A stretch of 64,000 nucleotides of DNA from the NCBI GenBank assembly GCA_963678675.1, contig OY783193.1:12262822-12326821 (forward strand). Direction: 5' to 3'. Under the pieces are notes generated by a model that saw only the letters and a list, made by a program, of their open reading frames with translations, did not search any database and was not told the DNA's origin. The position numbers and the translations under genes were made by a program. The stretch is from Xiphydria camelus. Its lineage: Eukaryota; Arthropoda; Insecta; Hymenoptera; Xiphydriidae. Below, in pieces: positions 48,056 to 56,762 of this stretch (the stretch's first letter is position 1; each line of letters begins with the position of its first letter).

Positions 48056-48660
48056 TTAACCATCTTGCTGTATAAATGGATTTTGAATGGACTCCATTCC
48101 ATCAACTGGACAAATAAGGACTACAGAAGTTCCTCGACAAACGACCAAACCCAGCATGCGTGTATCTTGATTCAATTTGTACGGATCATCGGGATCTATA
48201 CATAAAAGAAACGATTGAAGAGGCAATAAAGATACCGAGACTTTACATCTTTGCAAGAGTCTTGAAATAATATTTTTATACCTCTGAGGTATTCCGTCGT
48301 GTTATCGAGCACTAAATTGAGCAGAGGATCATACCCCTTGAGGATTCCCGCGGTTTCACGACCGCCTGCAAATTTAACTCTGATATTCTTTTCGAGGTAT
48401 TTCGACAGATCGAGAATACTCTCTTTCCTCTTTTTCTCCTTGTGATCGCCGTGCGCATTTTGCTGCTATAAAATACGAATATAATCGTAAATAGGGAGGA
48501 AAAATGTCTCACATCGAATATGTAAGGTTAAATTATCTTTCCGGCTCATTTTACCTGTTTCGGCGTCTGAAAAGTGTAAAAAAAGAAATACAAATTATTC
48601 GTCCGCAGAAATTGATTAAAACGCTGTCAGTCGTCCCGGGCTTCCTGTACTTACAGACAT
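48056..48660 (-). CDS. LSM7: U6 snRNA-associated Sm-like protein LSm7
   Basis: Four coding exons on the minus strand: 48655-48660 (Met-Ser only), 48555-48566 (a 12-nt exon), 48282-48465 and 48056-48195, with GT-AG introns. The joined frame is 113 residues. LSm7 is a subunit of the LSm2-8 ring on U6 snRNA and of the cytoplasmic LSm1-7 ring in mRNA decay. The Sm1 motif (LDLSKYLEKNIRVKFAGGRE, then GILKGYDPLLNLVLD) and the Sm2 motif (LGLVVCRGTSVVLICP) are clear, and the C-terminus NPFIQQ is typical. A start codon inside the large exon would lose the normal N-terminal charged region, so the split start with the microexon is preferred. Confidence 0.93.
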
Positions 48661-48927
48661 TTAGATGAATTTCAATTGAAATACTTTGCACTGAAATGAC
48701 ACATAACCGCAACGACCGCAACGCAAATACAAATCTAGTAAGGTTTGATTACGAATTTTACGGTACTGTGCACAGCCTGATATTTTCCACTAAGTATTTC
48801 GAGGCCCCCCTGATTCTGTTTCGGAGCAATTCTTGCGTCTATATTCGTATTTGTATTTTTTGCATATACGTACAACTGACAGAACAAGAAGCGGCACGAT
48901 TGAAATACGGAAAATGAACGTCTCATC
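48661..48927. promoter_or_regulatory. Shared region between divergent LSM7 and SWEET genes
   Basis: Only 267 bp separate the start codons of LSM7 (minus strand, 48660) and the SWEET gene (plus strand, 48928). The region must hold both promoters and 5' UTRs. No TATA box stands out, as is common for housekeeping bidirectional promoters. This is inferred from spacing alone. Confidence 0.5.
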
Positions 48928-50109
48928 ATGTTATCGGAAACGTTTAAAGAGGCTTTCGCTACAACAGCATCGATTTGTACGGTTCTACAATTCTTAGCTG
49001 GCGTGTAAGTAAAATTCGATTAAATGCGCACATATACTAGCATAACCTACTGTTCGGTATTTTGCGCATTCGTTGATGGCATAGGTATTTTACTTAATAA
49101 TCGTCAACGTTTTTGCGGCACGTCATCAGTACAGTACACGTCCCTAGTTTATATTTTCTTTAAGCAGTTTTCTCTTCTCCTTGCTTTTAAAATTTAGTAT
49201 CATGAAGATTTATCTCTTCCATAGCCTGCTTTCAAATGGTATAATAATTAAATTTATGATAAATAATATATTTATGCTTCAGCTGTCCTTACATGGTCTT
49301 GATAAAGTTGTCACATCCATTTTATGTTAGTATACATTTTTCCAGATTGGTGTGCAGAAAGATTATCGCCAATGGTTCAACGGGAGATGCTTCTGGATTA
49401 GCATTTGTATCATGTTTCATGTCGTAAGGAATATTTTTTGCCATTTATTTAATATTTCGTAGTATTATGCAATAAAGTAAAAAGTGCAATAATATATAAG
49501 TTTAATGCATATAGTATTGTATTTTTCTTCTTACAGATGCAGTTTATGGCTGAGATACGGCCTCTTGATAAATGACCTATTTATAGTTCTAGTAAATGTA
49601 TTCGGAACCTCTCTTCAACTAGGCTATGTTATTGTGTTCATGCTGTATAGTTTGAAGAAGTCCGTCATATTGAAACAATTCTCTGTAGCTATCTGTCTTA
49701 TTTCTACAATATACTTATACACTATGCTCGATGTAGATCGATCACTGGTAACAAGACAAATTGGATTTTTGAGCAGCACTTTAACTATCGTCTTTTTTGC
49801 ATCTCCCTTAACTATGCTGGTGTGTTCATAATTACTATTTGTCATAATAATTGCAATTCTACATTGTACTTGTAAATGTTATTTTTTTTGCAGACTCATG
49901 TCATGAAAGTAAAGAGCGCTGAAAGTTTACCATTCCCAGTGATAGTGGCTTCATTGATCGTGTCCTGCCAGTGGTTTATATACGGCTGCATGCTAAGTGA
50001 TCCATTTATACAACTACCAAATTTCATGGGCTGTGTCTTATCCTTATTTCAACTTTCACTCTTTCTAATTTATCCTAACACAAAATCAGACCAAATTAAC
50101 CTTGTGTAG
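48928..50109 (+). CDS. slv: SWEET-family sugar transporter (saliva homologue)
   Basis: Four coding exons: 48928-49004, 49346-49423, 49537-49819 and 49894-50109. They give 217 residues, the usual size of animal SWEET1. The protein has two MtN3/saliva repeats and seven predicted membrane segments, and carries sugars down their gradient across the plasma or Golgi membrane. Diagnostic stretches are [20 protein letters not shown] followed by [13 protein letters not shown] in the first repeat, and [20 protein letters not shown] followed by [20 protein letters not shown] in the second. The start at 48928 is the first ATG in frame with the conserved N-terminus ([20 protein letters not shown]). AATAAA signals lie at about 50243 and 50301. 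The 6.2-kb mobile element begins less than 100 bp after the second signal. Confidence 0.94.
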
Positions 50110-51296
50110 AGGCTAATATCGCGAAAAAAGGAGCTAAGCACATTCTCGCGCGACTTATTTACCACTAATTTAATTGTCTATTTTATTACTACGATTTACG
50201 CAGTATGATGAGGTTCATAATTATTAGAGTACTTATGTAATAATAAACTATGTACAAATGTTTGTATTAAGTATGTTATAGAAACAAATGTAAAATTTAT
50301 AATAAATGTATGGCTATTTTACATTAAAATGATTGTCAAATTGTATACCTAATTTCCTTTACGTCCGCTACTTTTGAAACTCCGATAAGTGGTACTTTCG
50401 GACTGGCAAGAGTCGTCTTTGGGAGAGCTCACGCTCCCCTACTATGTGGCGTCTCCAACTTTATCATTGTCGCATGCGCATATATGTACTCGAAAATTTG
50501 ATGTGCGTACTTTGATGTGCAACTTAAAAACTGTACAAGCAAAACGACCAACTAGCATGAGTGTGCGTGGTGGCCCTGAGGCCCGCCACAGACACACAAT
50601 CTTGTCGTCAGTCTTGCATGCGCAGTCTAATAGCCCAGGGAAATAAGACTTCCTCTGCGGAATGAGAGACAGCAAGCTAAATTTTTGCAGAGACCTTCGT
50701 TTTGATGTTCTAATGAAGCACCAAAAAGTTTCATATGCTCACCCTTGTGCGTCTCAAGATATCGAAGGTCAAAGGTCATGAAAATAAGTTTTTTGCGAAA
50801 ATCTCGCTTCCGGTTAGTCTGATGTCTTAAGAAGTTAAACAAAATTTACGTAAAACAGCATTCTCTACAAATTTGGTTATATACATTTTTTGTACGATCA
50901 ACCGTTTTCGAGATATAGCGTGAAAAAGCGGGAGCGTGCATTTTTTAATAGGTAATACTGTATAGGTATACTGCGGAGCTCTATGACTATAAATGTACTT
51001 TTCTTAGTAGATATACTAAAAAATTGAATTCTCATTATTATTTCAGTTAAAAGTTTGTTCATTTATAAAAGAAATTATAATAAATAATTAATAACAAAGA
51101 ATGCATCCTTTTCCGCACCACTTTTGAAGTAGAATGCAAGGCGCGTTTTTTTAGCCATGATATTCCCGGTAGGCCTAATCCATGTTTTCGATATTAACAA
51201 AAGTTTCTGAACAGTAACCGATTCACGTCTTTCGCAATTGCTGGCGTGCTTTATGTTTCCTCTTCTTCGTCCTCGCCCGACTGACAAAATTCATCG

Positions 51297-51900
51297 GCTC
51301 TATGTAGGGGCAACATCGGCCTTCCGAGGTGGCAATATAGGCCGACCGAGCTGCAGCCTGCATAGTGCCTATATAGGAAGTGTAACGCTCGTCTATAAAG
51401 TGGCTATATAGGCCATGCAATGTAGAGCCTATGTAGGTCACACTATTTACAGACTATATAGGCCATGCAACGTACAGCCTATGTAGGCCGTGCGATATAC
51501 AGCCTATGTAGGTCACACTATTTACAGACTATATAGGCCATGCAATGTACAGCCTATATAGGCCGTACGCTTTGCAGACTATATGGGCCACACGATTTAC
51601 AGACTATGTAGGCCATGCAATGTACAGCCTATATAAGCCTTACCATTTGCAGACTATATAGGCCACGTGATATTCAGGCTATATAGGGTATTTAATTTGC
51701 AAACGATATAGGCCTCATGATATTCAGGCTACATAGACCAGCAAGCTAGAGTCTGTATAGGCCTACGTAGCAAGAGTACAACACTCGCAATGGAGGCTAT
51801 TCACGCCGTATGATGTACCACCTACATAAGCCAATTGAGTGATTCAGAGATTATACAGACCAAGTAATTCACGGACTATATCACAGGCCAAACATTGCCG
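51297..51900. repeat. Satellite array A (units of about 30 bp with a TATATAGGC core)
   Basis: Repeated units such as AGACTATATAGGCCATGCAA and TACAGCCTATGTAGGCC alternate with a basic spacing near 30 bp and a partly visible 60-bp or longer alternation. Units become more degenerate after about 51700. Two exact CCTATATAGG decamers lie at 51368 and 51553. Confidence 0.85.
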
Positions 51901-52181
51901 AAACAATTAAAGTCAAATGGTAAGAATAATTAAGATAAAATCAATCAAATGCATAGAACATCAATTTTTATTGCACAGAGAAATATCGAATTTCCATATA
52001 GAGAACAGCATAATTATATTAAAATTCATGAATCACTTATTATGATTAATTAACAACTGAACCGAAAAAAAAAACATGTTGATTGGATTCGATACTAATG
52101 AATATACGTGCTTTGAATCCATTTTTCAGTGTTAAAATTTTGTTATTGTTGTTAAAATATGTCGTTATAGTTGTTGTATGA

Positions 52182-53622
52182 TTAATTTTCCGAAACTTGA
52201 TTTTTCCCCGTTGGACTCTGTTTCGCTTTGGCCGCTTTTTCTCGTCGTCGTTGTACTCGACCATCACCCCAGTCGTACGCGTTGGTCAAAACGTAGCCCA
52301 GGGCTGTCTCATACTCTTTCTTCGTCATCTTCTGTTCGGGCCTCATCGAAGACAAGAAATCTTTCAAAGTAACTGTAATTTCAATAATAATAATATTAAT
52401 TATTATCATAATTATTATTATTAATAATATTACTAATTTCTTTATGATTTTACCTTCTATCAACCGGGAAGTGTTGGTATGAGTAAATGTGTCTTTGTTC
52501 TCCTTAGGCTTGACCGCGGTGAACTTCATGGCAATTTCCCGAGTCATCAAACTCATCAAAACGGTTTTGATGTTTTTCTTCAATTTTTCCCCATCATCAA
52601 AAATGTATCTTCAAATTTCTTTCTGCAAAAACAAGAAAAATTATCAGGAAAATTTCAAAATCACTTTAAATTTCCGCTAGAAATCGCAAATATATCTTTT
52701 TAAAACTCTTAAAATCCCCAAAACCAAAAAACTCCTTCCCTAAAATACTGAGAAAACCTCGTACTTATATCTGTGGCTTACCTGTAGTGAATGTAACGAA
52801 CAGTTACGAATTACCTTGATGATGATGAATAAGTGTAAGGTACGGTCGGCGCGGTAGACTCGACGGCCGCACGATAAGCAATCCTCGAAGACTCTAACCA
52901 CGGTCCGAGATCCTCGCCGGTTGTCGATCGAATGCCTTCCTTCGATTGCTTCGAGGAGCATGAGTCCTCCTTGCTCCTTTGTCCTGGGCCTGCGTTGGAA
53001 AGCCCCGTTGCCTTGACGTCACTGTGGGGGAAACTGCCCGCTTCAACCTGGCATCGTGGATCGCCCTTGCTTGGCGCGTCCACTCCTAATAGTCCAGTAA
53101 AATTTCCGTTTAAATCGAAAATTGTGACGTAATGGTGAAAACTTGATAATAAATCAATATCATCGCATAAATCTCCCTCAAGTTAAGTGTTAACTCTCAA
53201 GTCGAGGGAAATTTTCATGGGAGAAATGATAATTTCATGGATTAGTATTGTTAATTTTTAGAAATATTACTATAGAATTAACGCGCGCGCAATCTTATAA
53301 AAAATTATGATATTTCTCGTTTTCGAGATTTAGGTTAGGTTTCCAATATTCAATCAACTATAATATCCATTAGAAAGTATACAAAATTCAATCAAATGAG
53401 GAACAATCATTTCTTCATAAAAAGTTAAAGTACTTCAATAAAACGCGTACTAAAATGATTATAAAATGTTAAATTACGTACGATTTTTATGTAATACTAA
53501 CCAGAGTCCCCTTCTTCTTCCAACACTGCAGCATTCCGTACTTGTTCCCACTTTTTCAGAGCACGCTTTTTACATCGATGCTTTTGAACACGTTCTCGGA
53601 TCAATGTCCGTTTCCGATCCAT
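52182..53622 (-). CDS. Element-borne protein with DUF4806-like C-terminus
   Basis: Four exons on the minus strand: 53502-53622, 52815-53085, 52454-52608 and 52182-52372, all with GT-AG introns, joining to an uninterrupted 245-residue frame. Exon 1 encodes a basic start (MDRKRTLIRERVQKHRCKKR) followed by an acidic patch. Exon 2 encodes a Ser/Gly-rich linker. Exons 3-4 encode a helical segment (KNIKTVLMSLMTREIAMKF, then TLKDFLSS and EYETALGYVLTNAYDW) whose pattern resembles the DUF4806 domain seen in many insect transposon-associated proteins. The tail is basic. The exon 3 acceptor (TTTGAAG) was chosen because the stronger CTGCAG 14 bases upstream gives a stop. Upstream, a TATA-like run at about 53680-53705 and satellite array B fit a promoter. 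Function is unknown; DNA binding is a reasonable guess from the basic ends. Confidence 0.6.
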
Positions 53623-53679
53623 AGTAAACTTTAGAGTTCAATGCCGAAGCCCACGAGAGTACTGGGTGCAAGAATTGTC

Positions 53680-53710
53680 CCCTCGATCTTATATTATAGT
53701 ATATATGACC
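53680..53710 (-). promoter_or_regulatory. TATA-like sequence upstream of the four-exon element gene
   Basis: On the minus strand, TATACTATAATATAAG lies about 60-80 bp before the ATG at 53622 and about 30 bp before a CAGTAC start-like motif. Confidence 0.3.
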
Positions 53711-53744
53711 GACGCGACATCTTTTGTATATATATTTTGTGGTG

Positions 53745-54612
53745 AATGCCCTTCTATATAGGCTGGCCGTCACAGAACTGACATCGCTCACATGTAGTGT
53801 GGCCTATATAGGTCGACAATCGCAAAACCAACATCGTTCGTATAAAGAATAACCTATAAAAGCCGGATATTGTGGAACCAATATCTTCCCTACATAGGAT
53901 GTGGCCTATATAGGCTGACCGTCACAGGCCTAACATCGCCTACATGTAGTGTGGCCTATATAGATTGACAATCGCAACACCGACATCGCCCCTATACAGG
54001 ATAACCTATAAAAGCCGGATATTGTGAAACCAATACCGCCCCTACATAGGATGTGGCCTATATAGGCTGACCGTCACAGGCCTAACATCGCTCGCATGTA
54101 GTGTGGCCCATATAGGTTGACAATCGCAACACCGACATCGCCCCTATACAGGATAACCTATAAAAGCCGGATATTGTGAAACCAATACCGCCCCTACATA
54201 GGATATGGCCTATATAGGCTGACCGTCACAGGCCTAACATCGCTCGCATGTAGTGTGGCCCATATAGGTTGACAATCGCAAAACCAACATTGCCCCTATA
54301 AAGGATAACCTATAACAGCCGGATATTGTAAAATCAATATCGCTCCTATGTAGGATTTGGCCTTCATAGGATGACTTTCGCAAAACTAAGATTGCCCTTA
54401 TATAGAATGGCCTATGTAGGCCAGATATTGCTAAACCAATATCGCCCCTACGTAGGAAGTGACCTTTATAGGCTGTCCGTCATAGGACCAATATCGCTTG
54501 TATGTAGGTGACGTATATGTAGGTTGACCGTTCCCAAACCAACATTGCCCTCATAATGGAAAACCTACATAGGCTGGCCGGTACAAAACCAATATCGTGC
54601 CTACATAGAATC
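53745..54612. repeat. Satellite array B with a 152-bp higher-order period
   Basis: Three sub-units of about 50 bp make one higher-order unit: one containing CCTATATAGGCTGACCGTCA, one containing ATATAGGTTGACAATCGCA, and one containing AACCTATAAAAGCCGGATAT. Equivalent points fall at 53901, 54053 and 54205, exactly 152 bp apart. Outer units are more degenerate. Exact CCTATATAGG decamers occur at about 53803, 53905, 54057 and 54209. Confidence 0.88.
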
Positions 54613-54613
54613 T

Positions 54614-55250
54614 TTATTGGCCGAGAAATCTTGTCACTCGGGCGTCTTCTTCGAGTTCCTCAAGTAGTTCTACCAAAATATTGTCTTCATCATCATACGC
54701 TTCCGCTGTATCTAATTGCAAAATCTTCAATGTCTTGCAATTTTGAGGAAGGGTTCAGGCATGCCTGTCCGTACGGACACTGACCACAAACTGTGGAGCA
54801 TGGTAGTCCTACTTTTCTACATCCACACTGCGCACCACATCCTTTTTTACAATTGCAGAAGATTGTGTTTAATAGTTCGTCCGGGGCAGGTGGCAGTAGT
54901 GTTGTTTTCGGCTCTAGCATCTCGTTTTTTAAATCCCCCCCCCCCCCCCCCCATTCTTCGGGTTGTAGATTATTTCCTAGCCAAATCTGTATTTGGTAGT
55001 AAACCCGGTAGATATGCTGTCGAGCTGCTTCACTGGTAGGTGGAACAGATGACAATTTAACTGGTCTATTAAGTCGTGTTGATTTGATGAAATGGGTATA
55101 CCTAAAGTTGTCAATGTTTACTTCTTCTTTTAGAACACTATACATGGCTAATAGAAAACGCTTTCCGTTTTCAAATAATGTATCTGGCGGGCAGTTTTTT
55201 TCTTGAAATATTTGAGCCGAGCGAGTCAAATTGGGGTGTTTCTCAAACAT
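54614..55250 (-). pseudogene. CXC (tesmin/TSO1-like) domain protein, C-terminal part, frameshifted
   Basis: The frame from 55250 runs for 185 residues. It contains a helical segment (SEAARQHIYRVYYQIQIWLG), a poly-Gly run from a C tract at about 54937-54953, the link LLPPAPDELLNTIFC, and a Cys-rich block (CNCKKGCGAQCGCRKVG, then LPCSTVCGQCPYGQAC) that fits a CXC zinc-binding domain. Near 54715 the frame is shifted by one base. The other frame continues with an acidic tail (DDEDNILVELLEELEED) to a stop at 54614-54616 that overlaps an AATAAA. I recall this arrangement as the C-terminal end of a repetitive arthropod gene family whose longer members carry a PIN/FEN-like N-terminal part. That part is absent here, so this is probably a truncated, damaged copy. 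Confidence 0.6.
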
Positions 55251-56028
55251 TTACCGCGTCCCGGTATCGATCAGTCTGAAACGACGGATCGTAAAGACTA
55301 ATCGTACCGTATATGGGGCCCTTGAGATTTACCGGAACGGTCACCTATTGTATTAGTCATTTCTCCCTTTTACAAACTGATTTAGTAGTCGATGGATAGC
55401 GGTATCGATTCCAATAGGTATTCCGGGAGACGCCTTATTTCGACCCTTCCGGTAATTAATCTTTCCGGGAAAGGTGCGAGAATGCAAACGCATTTACAGC
55501 CAAGATTCGCCGAAATATACCGCCCGCATTATGTCGAGATTGACCCTAGATTAACGAGGTATATATATATATATATCTCGCGGTGATACTAATTACTAAG
55601 AATCGATAGTCATAATTCCGACCATCGTTTATCGGAACAGACATCGACACGGCGAAGAGATTAAGGGCGCGCTTTAACAATGTGATAGTGAGGGTCGAGG
55701 GGCTGCATTTCGGAAAAATACGGTCACGGCCCATTTCTTTATACCTGATTGTTTAATACTTTCGAAAGGAATACAATCGTGAACGATTACTCAACAACGT
55801 GGAATATCAATCTGAAATAATTGACAATCGTGCAAACACGCACTCCAGCGGCACGGGGGTCACCGGTGACTTATACTATATTAACTAACTATAATTACTA
55901 TTAACTATAATGTAACTTACCTATTGCAGATAATATTTCAACATTATTATGTGTCGTATAATAGAAAATTCATCGTGGCGCCACGGGCAATCCCTGTAAA
56001 ACTGGCGTGGCATTCAACGTGTTAAAAA
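55251..56028. other. Interior of the 6.2-kb element between the CXC gene and the right repeat
   Basis: No open frame of note. A short ATATATATAT run lies at about 55560. This may be where the missing upstream part of the CXC gene was deleted. Confidence 0.4.
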
Positions 56029-56369
56029 ATGTGCGCTCCCGCTTCTTCACGCTATATCTCGAAAACGGTTGATCGTACAAAAAAATGTATATAACCAAAT
56101 TTGTATAGAATACTGATTTACGTAAATTTTGTTATAACTTCTTAACACCGGTACCAGACTAGCCGGAAGCGAGATTTTCGCAAAAAACTGATTTTCATGA
56201 CCTTTGACCTTCGATATCTCGAGACGCACAAGGGTGAAAACGTATGACTTTTTGGTGCTTCATTAGAACATCAAAACGAAGGTCTGCAAAAATTTAGCTT
56301 GCTGTCTCTCATTCCGCACAGATGGGGTTTTTATAAAAATATATTTACCTTATTTCCCTGGGCTCTATA

Positions 56370-56485
56370 AAGGCGCGATCTCACGGGGTGGTGGAGCTCT
56401 ACTTATATTGCGCATGTGTCACGTCAATGTGCCGACACTGATGTGCCACATGCGAGTGCTCCACCACCCCGTGAGACCACGCCTT
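56370..56485. mobile_element. 116-bp hairpin MITE inside the right terminal repeat
   Basis: AAGGCGCGATCTCACGGGGT and GGTGGAGC on the left are mirrored by GCTCCACCACCCCGTGAGAC and CACGCCTT on the right, with TA at both flanks (56368-56369 and 56486-56487). The corresponding place in the left terminal repeat (around 50625) lacks it and reads straight through with one TA. Confidence 0.8.
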
Positions 56486-56762
56486 TAGACTGCGCATGCA
56501 AGAGTGACGACAAGACTGTGTATCTGTGGCGGCCCTGTGTGTGTGTGGGGTTAGGGAGAAGACACATAGTGGGGGAACGTTGTTCCGAGCTCTCCCGTAG
56601 ACGACTCTTTTGCCAGTCCGACTATACAGGTGTGATGGTGTGCCTGATTCCGGCCAGTGTTGAGGTTATGTTTTCGTGACAGAACTGTAAGCCCGCGCGC
56701 GTCAAGTCCCAACAAAAATATTTATTTAACTATAGTCCCGATAAAATTAATACTAAAACATT

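Larger units (their letters stand above)
50398..56621. mobile_element. 6.2-kb element with long terminal inverted repeats, two satellite arrays and two genes
   Basis: The left end (from 50398, TCGGACTGGCAAGAGTCGTC) and the right end (ending 56621, reverse complement TCGGACTGGCAAAAGAGTCG) continue as inverted repeats through about 50952 on the left and back to about 56029 on the right. Landmarks are CTTGCATGCGCAGTCTA, GGAATGAGAGACAGCAAGCT, TTCTAATGAAGCACCAAAAA and CGATCAACCGTTTTCGAGAT. A 116-bp hairpin (56370-56485) interrupts only the right repeat. The interior contains, left to right, a satellite array, a four-exon minus-strand gene, a second satellite array and a minus-strand CXC-domain gene. 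No recognisable DDE transposase, polymerase or reverse transcriptase is seen. Flanks may show an imperfect 5-bp duplication (ACTTT and ACTAT), which is not convincing. The superfamily is not assigned. Confidence 0.85.

Noticed and set aside
51297..54612. CRISPR-like regular repeats
   Set aside because: Units are degenerate, spacers are not unique, and the context is a eukaryotic element with introns. These are satellite arrays.
50398..56621. Assignment of the 6.2-kb element to Polinton/Maverick
   Set aside because: It is too short, and no polymerase, integrase, protease or capsid gene is visible; the long inverted ends alone are not enough.
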